Below are positions 17,875-25,738 of a stretch of DNA of 39,584 nucleotides, one piece after another. Source of the DNA: JBDREC01 sp043820105 [NCBI: Pseudomonadota bacterium] (GTDB taxonomy: Bacteria; Bdellovibrionota_F; JAHFAK01); assembly GCA_043820105.1 (NCBI GenBank), contig JBDREC010000096.1:1-39584 (forward strand), written 5' to 3'. The notes under the pieces are model-generated. The model was not told the DNA's origin, made no database searches, and saw only the letters and a list, made by a program, of their open reading frames with translations. Each line of letters begins with the position of its first letter. Positions within the stretch are counted from its first letter, which is position 1. The position numbers were made by a program, and so were the translations under genes.

Positions 17875-19287
17875 TTACTCAAATCTCGAATTAACAACAT
17901 TATTCTTCTTAGATCCAAACTCATAAGCAATAAAGAAGGACCCACTAGCTTCCCAGGTTGTTGCTGTTGCTGAACTTCTTAGCAAAAGTTCTTCTTCAGT
18001 TAGTTCACCCTTTGCTAAATAAACCTGATCCCTGATATAATCAAATGATCCTGAAATCCCAAAGGAAAAACCATTACCAAGATTCAATTCAACATAAGGA
18101 TTAAAGCTGGTTCTATATTTTGTAAACTCATCTAAATAATTTGAAGCAGATAAAGTCACTCCCGCATTTCCCCATTGTTTAATCACGCCAAGATTCATCT
18201 GCAGTTGCTGCTGATATAAAACTTCCCAATATTTATCATACACTGTTTCCTCAATATAGTTGGAATATATTCCCATAACTGAATAAAGAAAAGAGAACCT
18301 CTTTTCCTGAGAATCAGCATATTTAAAAACATTGTACTCAATGGCTGGTCCCAGCCCTGCCATATAATCAATATTCTTGTAAGTAGATCTGTAAGCTCCA
18401 CTACTAAAACCTAATGAAAAATGATCATCAAGTCCCCAAACAAATAAGTTGGAAAGATTTAACCAGTTATAGGAGTTTTTCAGGGTCTCATCACTATCCT
18501 CATAGGAATAGATGGTCTCAGAAAAAGCTCCTGAAAGTGCTAGAATTATTTTATTCAGTTCTGTTACTCTTTGCGCAGTAAAAGAGCCTGATGTTTCATA
18601 ATATTTATACAAAGATTCCGCGTAAAATTCACCCCCAAGTTCAGCCTTAAATACCCATGAATCCCATTGATCATCGAGCTCTTCTGCTTTTTCAGGAAAC
18701 TTGTATTTAAGCTCAATATATTTAGCAAGTGGTGTTACCAGGTAAAACGTCGCCAGACCTTTTTTTATGTATTGGGCGATATCAGAGCGTTCACAATCAT
18801 CAGACAAAGTATTGGCTATAAAGAATTTTAATTCAAACTCTTCAATTCCATTTTTCTTCAACGGAATAAATTTCAAAACGTATTCAATGCTGGCAGCAGC
18901 ATTTTGCGTAAGTACCATAATAAAAACATCTGCTGCATCCTTTGTTAGAACCCAATTCACAAATTTCACATTTCCTCTTAAATAGTCATAGCATTTAAAA
19001 CTCTTATCCATGTAAACATTAACTTTTTTAAATCCCAATTCATCCTTTTTTTCTTTTTCTAAAGACAGTTCTTTATTTGGAATAATTTCTTCGAAAACTT
19101 CATTGCCGGTTTTTCCTTCTAAAACATTTTGTGCTAAAAGTGTCTCATCAGATACTTCAACCTTCTCCTTTGTTTCCATGCTTTCCTTATTTTCTTCTTC
19201 TAAAGAAAATAATGTGGTTTGAATAAATATAGTAATGAGTATAATGGCTAAGCTTGCCTTTAATTCCTTTTGATATCTGGTTTTCAT
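17875..19287 (-). CDS. Exported barrel-like envelope protein
   Basis: 470 aa from the ATG at 19287, which has GGAGG 8 nt upstream; a TTG five codons earlier (19302) is less likely. A signal peptide (MKTRYQKELKASLAIILITIF...) is followed by an acidic linker, then a domain with 'YDYLRGNVKFVNWVL' and two Cys. The C-terminal part, about 200-470, shows alternating aromatic/polar strands ('GLGPAIEYNVFKYADSQ', 'MNLGVIKQWGNAGVTLSA', 'FNPYVELNLGNGFSFGISG', 'YEFGSKKNNVVNSRF') typical of an outer-membrane beta-barrel. Mentions of Phe near the C-terminus (SRFE) fit loosely. No family is recognised. A broken second copy of its 3' end lies upstream at 19610-20040. Confidence 0.78.
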   Translation of the reverse strand: MKTRYQKELKASLAIILITIFIQTTLFSLEEENKESMETKEKVEVSDETLLAQNVLEGKTGNEVFEEIIPNKELSLEKEKKDELGFKKVNVYMDKSFKCYDYLRGNVKFVNWVLTKDAADVFIMVLTQNAAASIEYVLKFIPLKKNGIEEFELKFFIANTLSDDCERSDIAQYIKKGLATFYLVTPLAKYIELKYKFPEKAEELDDQWDSWVFKAELGGEFYAESLYKYYETSGSFTAQRVTELNKIILALSGAFSETIYSYEDSDETLKNSYNWLNLSNLFVWGLDDHFSLGFSSGAYRSTYKNIDYMAGLGPAIEYNVFKYADSQEKRFSFLYSVMGIYSNYIEETVYDKYWEVLYQQQLQMNLGVIKQWGNAGVTLSASNYLDEFTKYRTSFNPYVELNLGNGFSFGISGSFDYIRDQVYLAKGELTEEELLLRSSATATTWEASGSFFIAYEFGSKKNNVVNSRFE

Positions 19288-19302
19288 CTTAAAAGCCTCC
19301 AA

Positions 19303-19609
19303 GGTAATCCTTAATTAAATTCTATATGCTTTTCTTTAGCAAGGTCTGTGCCAAAGTTAGCCTCTCGTTAAATTCTTTAATATCGTGGGCTTAACAAATA
19401 TCACTGATATTTTATTCAGTAGTAAATTGTATAATCTTACTCATAACGTGTAAAACAGATTTGTTCCAGCGGAGTCAAAGATGTCTCTGCCTTGGGAACT
19501 TGCTGTCTGAATAAAGCAGCAATGCTAACAAAAACGAAAATACTTGTGTTTTTATTATTAGGTATTGTTAATTAATTTTTATTGAAAAGTTTAATTCGGG
19601 CTTTAGGTT
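19303..19609. other. 307-bp intergenic region with a short dyad
   Basis: The spacer between the intact barrel gene and its broken paralogue. A perfect dyad AATATCA-C-TGATATT lies at 19397-19411, upstream of the intact gene; it could be an operator or the relic of a terminator. A slightly GC-richer patch near 19465-19500 has no recognisable content. Confidence 0.35.
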
Positions 19610-20040
19610 CTATATAAATCTCGAATTAACATAATTATTTTTCTTTGATCCAAATTCATAGGCTATGAAAAAGGCCCCGCTAAGCTCTGCCATGTGGTCG
19701 CGGTTGCAGAGCTTCTTAACAATAGTTCTTCTGCTGATAGGTCCTGCTTTGCTAAATATATCTGATTACGTATGTAATCAAAAGACCCCGAAACTCCAAA
19801 TGAAAACCCATTGCCTAAACTTAATTCAACATAGGGATTAAAACTTATTTTATATTTTGAAAAATCATCAAGATAGTTCGCTGCACTTAATACAACCCCT
19901 GTGTTTCCCCACTGCTTTATCATTTCAAATTTTACTGTAAGTTCCTGCTCCAAAACAAGCTCCCAGTATTTATCATAAACAGTCTCTGCAATATAATTCA
20001 AATACATTTCTTCCAGGACATAGCAGCGATTCCCTTATTG
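19610..20040 (-). pseudogene. Truncated, frameshifted paralogue of the barrel protein (3' end only)
   Basis: The minus-strand frame from about 20040 reads 'MYLNYIAETVYDKYWE...IKQWGNTGVVLSAANYLDDFSKY...FNPYVELSLGNGFSFGVSGSFDYIRNQIYLAK', nearly the same as the last 130 residues of the protein at 17875-19287. After 'SSATATTWQ' the frame shifts by one base (product ends 'SLAGPFS' at 19663), while the other frame continues with 'SGAFFIAYEFGSKKNN' to a stop at 19610-19612, matching the intact copy. The 5' two-thirds are absent, and the break abuts the promoter of the lipoprotein gene. It is a duplication remnant that was cut and then frameshifted. Confidence 0.8.
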
Positions 20041-20066
20041 ATTAATTTCTTAAAATCGTGTATAAT
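20038..20066 (+). promoter_or_regulatory. Strong sigma-70-type promoter of the lipoprotein gene
   Basis: TTGATT (20038-20043), exactly 17 bp, then perfect TATAAT (20061-20066). Transcription would start near 20073, leaving a leader of about 15 nt with GGAGGG before the ATG at 20088. It shows that the GTG at 20058, which would lengthen the frame, lies inside the promoter and is not the start. Confidence 0.7.
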
Positions 20067-20087
20067 ATAAAGATCTATGGAGGGCAG

Positions 20088-22373
20088 ATGTACATAAAGA
20101 AACTTTTCATTCAAGTAACTTTAATTATTATGTTTTTCACATTATTAGGCTGTTTAAGCAGTGATGATAATAATAATGGTCCTTCTTCCACAACTCAAGG
20201 TTCTGGCGATACAGAGCAAGAAGGTGATCAAACTACAGATGCTGTAGATTCCAACTCTGAAACAGGGATCACTGATAGCAACACAAGTGATAACTTATCC
20301 ACATCCTCCACATCGGATATTGTAGATAGCTTAACTGACACTTCTGGTTCTTTGACATTAGAGGACGCAAGCTATGCAACAATTACAGGAAGCTTTGATG
20401 TGGATACAATTATTACAAGAAATGACCTTGCTTCATATAACATTCTCACCAGAAATGATCTCATTGATGAAGGTATAAATTTAAATAACACAGGTGCAAG
20501 TTCTTTGACTGAAAATTCAGGAATAAAACTATCTCAGGTTGCAAGTGCATCAACTTCAAATGTGCTGATAATTGCAGCTTTTGCCTTTAATAATTTTGAA
20601 ATCGATACCTATGCAACTTTCACATCATCTGATTCAAGTTTTGAGCTTGAACTTGATGAAGCAGCCTTAGGTGGCTTTTTATTAATAAATGTCTATGTGG
20701 CCATTGAAGATGGTGACTCCTATTCATTATATAATACAGGAAGCATTTATATTGATGACTCTTCACCAATGCTTGCATTTTCAAATATAAGCCAAGGAAG
20801 CGAGTTTGATTTAGGAGAATTGATAAATGCAGAAGCAGACAGCAATGAACAGAGAAAATATTACAGCACAAATACTTATGATGCCCTGATACCAGAATCA
20901 GATGAAGAAGATGAGGCCCCCGATTTTACAGCAGCTTCAAAGGTTTTAAAAGATTACACATATGTTGCAGGAAGTGGAGAATATGAAATTGAAATAACAG
21001 CAAGTGACATTAATGGAGATCCTATATTTTTGTATGTCACTGATGCAAGTAGTGATATGAATATTAGTGCAAGTGGCCAGGAAGAAGGCCTGGGTGTTTT
21101 AACATTCACAATAGATACAGCAGATGATGTAGAGGGCGTTTTTTATCCAACTATTGTGGTTACCAATGAAGATGGAAACCTGCAAAATTCAATGGAAATA
21201 GCCATTCACATAATACCTCCTGATGACATTGACCTAGATAATCCTACTAACTTAGCTCCATCTGGAACATCATATTCCTATACAACACCATCTTCCTTCC
21301 CTCGCCTAACAACTTACAGTGCAAGAAAAAACAGACTAATGCTTGCCTGGGATACGAATATTGGGGGTAATAATTTTGGTGTAGCCACAGGCATTGGTTC
21401 ACTTGGTCAGGCAATTCATGATAATATTTATGCAATTTCTCCTTTAGACACTGGAAAACAGCAAGGATTACAAGATATTGATTCTGATGGCTCTAAAATA
21501 GCTTATGGCTTGATTCTATATGAGTATGGACAACGGCTCGTAATAACTGACTCAGATCTAAATATAGAAGTGAGCCAGGACTTTTTAATAAGTGAGGCAA
21601 CAGGGGTTCTGTGCACTGAGGACCATAAGGTCACAGTTAATAACAATGGAACAGGAATCTTTGCCTGGGGTGAATGGACAAATGATGAATATTGCATTGG
21701 TTATGCTGACCAAATAGCATATGTTGTGTTTGATATTAACTCAGGTGAATTTGGTGAAAGGCAAGTGCTGCAAATTGATCAAGCCTTACCTACTTTAGCA
21801 CATGATATGGATATAAGCCTATTAGACGATAATACAGTTGGAATCACAGGTATTGTCCATAATGAACAAAATGGCTGGATAACAGGGACCCTTGAAAATG
21901 GAAGCATAACAAATGCAACAACAAGATATATAGATAGTGTTAACTGTGTTGAAACAGCTACTGTAATTACAGATCTATATAATGGAAAATATTTTGTAAT
22001 TGTTTATAGAATAAACAATTATGCTGCTGGTTATTGGATGTTTTATAGAGTTTTCAATAGCTCTGGACAATCAATAACAACTCAAGGAACTAACATTCTT
22101 GAAGGAGAAGCCATAAGAGCTGATATCTATGCTACAACAGATGCTCATGGAAGAATCCTGGTTGTTTGGGGTCAGGGTGAGCTCGAAGGAAGTGCACACT
22201 ATTATGCCCAAAGATGGCTTCCTGACGCTAGAGAAATAGACGATGAACCATTTCAGGTATCTGATAATCCAGGCACTGTTTTTCATGTTGAAGCTGCCTT
22301 TTATGGAAATGGTGCTTTTGCAGTTGCTTATTTGATGAGGTGGGATGCAAATTATTTAAAACTGTTTAAATAG
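20088..22373 (+). CDS. Large lipoprotein with Ser/Thr/Asp-rich linker and beta-propeller-like C-terminus
   Basis: 761 aa. A lipoprotein signal peptide ends in the lipobox LLGC with Cys22. A Ser/Thr/Asp/Gly-rich, probably disordered linker of about 70 residues follows. Then comes a beta-rich middle region, including an immunoglobulin-like stretch around 'SDINGDPIFLYVTDASSD', and a C-terminal region from about 400 with repeated beta elements ('RLMLAWDTN', 'KIAYGLILYEYGQRL', 'GTGIFAWGEWTN', 'GRILVVWGQGE', 'GAFAVAYLMRWD') that resemble propeller blades. The start was chosen at 20088 because GGAGGG lies 5-6 nt upstream. It is probably an envelope-anchored binding or adhesion protein; no enzyme motif is seen. 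The gene immediately follows the broken barrel copy. Confidence 0.8.
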   Translation: MYIKKLFIQVTLIIMFFTLLGCLSSDDNNNGPSSTTQGSGDTEQEGDQTTDAVDSNSETGITDSNTSDNLSTSSTSDIVDSLTDTSGSLTLEDASYATITGSFDVDTIITRNDLASYNILTRNDLIDEGINLNNTGASSLTENSGIKLSQVASASTSNVLIIAAFAFNNFEIDTYATFTSSDSSFELELDEAALGGFLLINVYVAIEDGDSYSLYNTGSIYIDDSSPMLAFSNISQGSEFDLGELINAEADSNEQRKYYSTNTYDALIPESDEEDEAPDFTAASKVLKDYTYVAGSGEYEIEITASDINGDPIFLYVTDASSDMNISASGQEEGLGVLTFTIDTADDVEGVFYPTIVVTNEDGNLQNSMEIAIHIIPPDDIDLDNPTNLAPSGTSYSYTTPSSFPRLTTYSARKNRLMLAWDTNIGGNNFGVATGIGSLGQAIHDNIYAISPLDTGKQQGLQDIDSDGSKIAYGLILYEYGQRLVITDSDLNIEVSQDFLISEATGVLCTEDHKVTVNNNGTGIFAWGEWTNDEYCIGYADQIAYVVFDINSGEFGERQVLQIDQALPTLAHDMDISLLDDNTVGITGIVHNEQNGWITGTLENGSITNATTRYIDSVNCVETATVITDLYNGKYFVIVYRINNYAAGYWMFYRVFNSSGQSITTQGTNILEGEAIRADIYATTDAHGRILVVWGQGELEGSAHYYAQRWLPDAREIDDEPFQVSDNPGTVFHVEAAFYGNGAFAVAYLMRWDANYLKLFK

Positions 22374-22586
22374 CGCACTGAGTGGCATTCTTTTTGAGAA
22401 AGTTGGACACCACATTTAGCTTATAGATCCACAATTGTCTCAATTTTTCATTATAATCACAATCCTATCCACAGCAGCTACCATCTAACATACTAATCTT
22501 TTTAATCTTTTAATCTTTACATATTTTTTTAATCTGGTACAAAGCTTGCATATATTTAGAAAGTTCAAACTATTTTGGTGCATATT

Positions 22587-24059
22587 TTGAAACGACAAAT
22601 TTTCTTCATCTTAATCCTAATCTCAATCCTAATCAATTCTTCCTATGCCTGTATTGACTTATTTGATGCAAAAAAACAAACACCTGATTATATAAAATAT
22701 ATTGATAAACCTTTTGAACCATTAGAAAGCTTAGAAAATTTAGATTTTATCCAAGAACTGCCAGAGATTTCAGGATTAGAATTAGGTAAAAAATTAAGTA
22801 CAAATGATAGATTATCAAGACATAAAAATGCCCATGCTGTTAAAACAATTAATTCTGAAAACCTTCCATCATCTATACCAAGTGATCCTTCAAAACTAGT
22901 TGTTCTAATACCAAAACCTGAGTTTGTTAAGCAAATGCAAATAATGATTGTATCTTTTGAGCGGTTAAAATATTTAGGAATTGATCCTAAATATATCCCC
23001 AAGTTTTATGCAAAAACTTACATTGATGGACAAATTGCCATTGTTATGAAAAAATATGAAATTGGTAGCAAAGAAGTAAGAGAGCTCTTAATAACTAACA
23101 ATTTCAGAGAACTTTTTCAAACTCCAATAAATAATAAAACATTAGATGATCTTCTAGAAATCCAAGGATTCCTTTTATTAAATCGTGTAAAAGTATTTGA
23201 TTTGCAGTTTTTAATAGACAAGGATGGCTCAATTGTAATTTCAGATCCTGGTCAATGTTTTAAACCTAAATATATTGGACTTCGGGATTATGTAAGAATT
23301 GGATCATTAACAAGAGCAACTGAAATAACAATGAAAATCAGGAAAATGGCTCAGGGTTTGTATGATGATATTACACTAGCAATGCAAAGTGGGGAATATG
23401 ATACAGAGATCCAAGAACAGCTTGCTCTAACTCCAAAATCAAGTGAAGATGTGCCTGAATGTCGTATTATTAAATATTCAAACATTTATGAAAGCACAAG
23501 TTTACAGTATAGAAAAGATATATTAAAAGCTGTTATAGGTCTATATAATAAAAATACAAATCCAAATAGGTATGCACTTGTAATCCACTCAATGACAGGT
23601 AATTTTGCTTATGATCAAACTTTAAAAGACCTGGCCTTTTTACAAAGCATAGGATTCAATGTTGCTATAAATTTTGCCAAATCAACACACCAATTTGATG
23701 ATGTATTAGTTTCAATTTTAGGCTCTGAAATAAGCCCTTCAAATTTAAATATTTTTATAATACAAAGTTTTATTAAAATGGATTTTTTTATTAGAGTTGA
23801 AGAAAAAGATGAAGAACTTTTAATAAAAAGTCCACTTAACCTAAGAACTCAAAATGATTTATTTGAAATAGTGCAATTAATGTTTTTAAATAAAATCAGG
23901 CTTTATAATCCTTTATTCCTGATTAAAAATAATGGTTCAATTGTTATTCAGGATGTTGATAAAGTTGAAACTGGTGAAATTAGACCAGAAGATTTGATTG
24001 ATATTGTTTTGCTACTTGAAGCAAGTGAATTTGTTTATGGAGTAGATTTAACAAGATAA
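22587..24059 (+). CDS. Secreted protein with two related halves, function unknown
   Basis: About 490 aa. No ATG is available; TTG at 22587 gives a compact signal peptide (KRQIFFILILISILINSSYA), while GTG 22578 or TTG 22575 would add only a few residues. The mature part seems internally duplicated: 'LDDLLEIQGFLLLNRVKVFD' followed by 'FLIDKDGSIVISDPG' (about 190-220) pairs with 'QNDLFEIVQLMFLNKIRLYN' followed by 'FLIKNNGSIVIQDVD' (about 430-470). The 'FLID..GSIVISDP' pattern slightly resembles the active-site region of kinase-like folds found in bacterial effectors, but no complete kinase motif set is visible. It is probably translated from its own message after a 213-bp spacer. It converges with the P-loop gene. 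Confidence 0.7.
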   Translation: MKRQIFFILILISILINSSYACIDLFDAKKQTPDYIKYIDKPFEPLESLENLDFIQELPEISGLELGKKLSTNDRLSRHKNAHAVKTINSENLPSSIPSDPSKLVVLIPKPEFVKQMQIMIVSFERLKYLGIDPKYIPKFYAKTYIDGQIAIVMKKYEIGSKEVRELLITNNFRELFQTPINNKTLDDLLEIQGFLLLNRVKVFDLQFLIDKDGSIVISDPGQCFKPKYIGLRDYVRIGSLTRATEITMKIRKMAQGLYDDITLAMQSGEYDTEIQEQLALTPKSSEDVPECRIIKYSNIYESTSLQYRKDILKAVIGLYNKNTNPNRYALVIHSMTGNFAYDQTLKDLAFLQSIGFNVAINFAKSTHQFDDVLVSILGSEISPSNLNIFIIQSFIKMDFFIRVEEKDEELLIKSPLNLRTQNDLFEIVQLMFLNKIRLYNPLFLIKNNGSIVIQDVDKVETGEIRPEDLIDIVLLLEASEFVYGVDLTR

Positions 24060-24077
24060 TATGATTGCTTAATCAAA

Positions 24078-25079
24078 TTATTCAGCAGCCAACTTATTAA
24101 AAGCAGATTTTAATTCATTGTGAAGTTTTGAAACTTCATCAGCTTCCCAGTTGTCTTTTCCTTTTCTAATAAAAGTTGTTTTATCGTCTCTATTATCAAA
24201 TTTACCAACAGGTAGATACCAGGTTTTCATTTCATATTTAGCATTTCCTGTTTCATTAGAAATCAAAACTGGTCTTTCATATTTAACAGTATTAGGTTTA
24301 TCTGATAAGCTAATTAAATAATCCATATCATCACAACCATATTCACCAAGCATAACTTCTGATGGCACGCAGTGATGCAAGATTGAACCTTGAGCATCTG
24401 GTTTTGCTCTTTCCTGATTTTTCTTTCTTGATTCTTCAGGTGTAACCCAAATGTATAAAATAGAAGCTCCATCTAGAATTCTTTCATCAAGTTGTGAAAA
24501 AGCATAAGCATAGCCTTGAGGAGGAGTTACTGGAAAAGGGGATCCATTTACAGCGCCTCGAGCTGCTTCGATTACAACTGTTTTTCCTTCTAAGCCTTGT
24601 GAATTTGTAGCATTTAATTCATCAAGATGTTCTCTAATTTCATTTTCCATTTTAGCAGCTATATCCATTCTTACGCCATAAGGAACTTCTTCAAGATATC
24701 TTGGAAGTCCGACTTTTTCATGAGCATTATCCATTCTATCAAAAAGATAGTTAGCAGCTGATTCTGGATTAAAGGTTCTCTGATTCATTAAGTTATCATA
24801 ATCTTCATTTAATAAATGAATTAATGTTCCCCATTCGAAATTGTCGATAAAAGGTCTTTGAGGGCCTTTAAAAAAGACATAGTCAAAACCTCTTTCATAA
24901 AGCTCATCATCAATTCTATGCATAAAATGAACATAAGGATAGTCATCAAGTTGCAGGGTTTTTCCCATCTTGAATTCTTCCATACATTGTTCAGATGACA
25001 TTGAATCGAGGTAGGTTCTAACTTCTGATTTTCCTGAAGCAGGAAGGGCAAATAATAAAACGTTTTTGAGAAGTTTCAT
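24078..25079 (-). CDS. P-loop NTPase/kinase-like protein of unknown substrate
   Basis: 333 aa, cytoplasmic. An N-terminal Walker A-like motif 'ALPASGKSE' (Lys17) lies right after a hydrophobic beta strand; the first Gly of the classic motif is Ala. The 'ILYIWVTPEESRKKNQERAKP' segment (about 205-225) looks like a nucleotide-kinase lid/base-binding region with several Arg. Other conserved-looking blocks are 'LQLDDYPYVHFMHRIDDEL' and 'VVIEAARGAV'. It resembles small-molecule or nucleotide kinases in the adenylate kinase fold, but the substrate is not deducible. AAGGAG 9 nt upstream supports the ATG. A 7-bp tandem array lies 21 bp upstream of the start. It may be co-transcribed with the small ORF at 25294-25491. 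Confidence 0.75.
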   Translation of the reverse strand: MKLLKNVLLFALPASGKSEVRTYLDSMSSEQCMEEFKMGKTLQLDDYPYVHFMHRIDDELYERGFDYVFFKGPQRPFIDNFEWGTLIHLLNEDYDNLMNQRTFNPESAANYLFDRMDNAHEKVGLPRYLEEVPYGVRMDIAAKMENEIREHLDELNATNSQGLEGKTVVIEAARGAVNGSPFPVTPPQGYAYAFSQLDERILDGASILYIWVTPEESRKKNQERAKPDAQGSILHHCVPSEVMLGEYGCDDMDYLISLSDKPNTVKYERPVLISNETGNAKYEMKTWYLPVGKFDNRDDKTTFIRKGKDNWEADEVSKLHNELKSAFNKLAAE

Positions 25080-25100
25080 CTTTTGGACTCCTTTTTGTAA

Positions 25101-25135
25101 TAGCTATAAGCTGTAAGCTACAAGCTGTAAGTTAA
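25101..25135. repeat. Short tandem array, 7-bp period (AAGCTGT/AAGCTAC family)
   Basis: Five imperfect heptamers: TAGCTAT, AAGCTGT, AAGCTAC, AAGCTGT, AAGTTAA. It ends 21 bp before the start codon of the minus-strand P-loop gene. Same family as 31519-31553. Confidence 0.8.
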
Positions 25136-25256
25136 TGATGACATTATTAACCATAACAATACCTTAAAAACATGTGAATCGTGGTGAGTCAAGTGATAAA
25201 ATAAGGGGACAAAATTAGTATTTCGTCGCTCGTGTCCAGTATTTCATATGCCTCCA

Positions 25257-25287
25257 CGAAATACGTAATACGTAATACGAAATACGA
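25257..25287. repeat. Short tandem array, 7-bp period (CGAAATA/CGTAATA family)
   Basis: CGAAATA, CGTAATA, CGTAATA, CGAAATA plus a partial unit. It lies 6 bp beyond the stop of the minus-strand small ORF. Inverted single units occur just left of it (TATTTCG near 25220; GTATTTC 25239-25245 pairs with GAAATAC 25258-25264), so a hairpin is possible. Confidence 0.8.
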
Positions 25288-25293
25288 TCCTTT

Positions 25294-25491
25294 TCAGCTA
25301 TTTTTAAGACGATAAACCTTTGGTTGGCGGCATGGAGCATAGTCTGACCAGTCGGCCTTTTTTATCACATCTTTCCAAGTGAGCATAGTTTTCACCCCTG
25401 CCCTTTCTCCATAGCGGATTTCGATTATATTTTTATTTATTGAAACATGAAATTTTTCATCATCTATAGTTAAATGTATGTGTCTTCGCAT
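25294..25491 (-). CDS. Small hypothetical protein (65 aa)
   Basis: The product reads MRRHIHLTIDDEKFHVSI... and ends 'RQPKVYRLKNS'. The alternation of basic and hydrophobic residues suggests a small beta-rich cytoplasmic protein. No family is recognised, and the ribosome site is weak (only a GGGTAG-like stretch 8 nt upstream). It is kept as a gene because it is bounded by the same paired tandem arrays that flank the neighbouring minus-strand genes. It would be co-directional with the P-loop gene 214 bp downstream. Confidence 0.45.
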   Translation of the reverse strand: MRRHIHLTIDDEKFHVSINKNIIEIRYGERAGVKTMLTWKDVIKKADWSDYAPCRQPKVYRLKNS

Positions 25492-25617
25492 TTTGTCTAC
25501 CCGAAGTATGATTAAAAGGAAGTAATTTATAACAAAAGCATAAAGAATTAATCAAGAGTAAAGATACATAAAACATATTGGCCGAATTTACTTAAAACCC
25601 TAAGCAAATATTTTCAA

Positions 25618-25646
25618 TTGCTTTATTTAAAATATTTTACTATAAA
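25618..25646 (+). promoter_or_regulatory. Candidate sigma-70-type promoter of the FAD oxidoreductase gene
   Basis: TTGCTT (25618-25623), 17 bp, TATAAA (25641-25646). The leader to the ATG at 25739 would be about 85 nt, long enough for regulation, though no riboswitch fold is recognised. Confidence 0.4.
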
Positions 25647-25738
25647 TGTAAGTAAGTCACCTCTCCAAAACTGAAACATCTACCTCCAAAAACGCTAATT
25701 GTTCTGAAACAATATAAACCTTTAATCTGGAGTCTATT

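Noticed and set aside
22494-22519. TAATCT-rich repeat upstream of the 22.6-kb gene as another tandem array
   Set aside because: Spacing is irregular (9 then 8 bp), all AT-rich, and it lies on the plus-strand unit, unlike the regular arrays.
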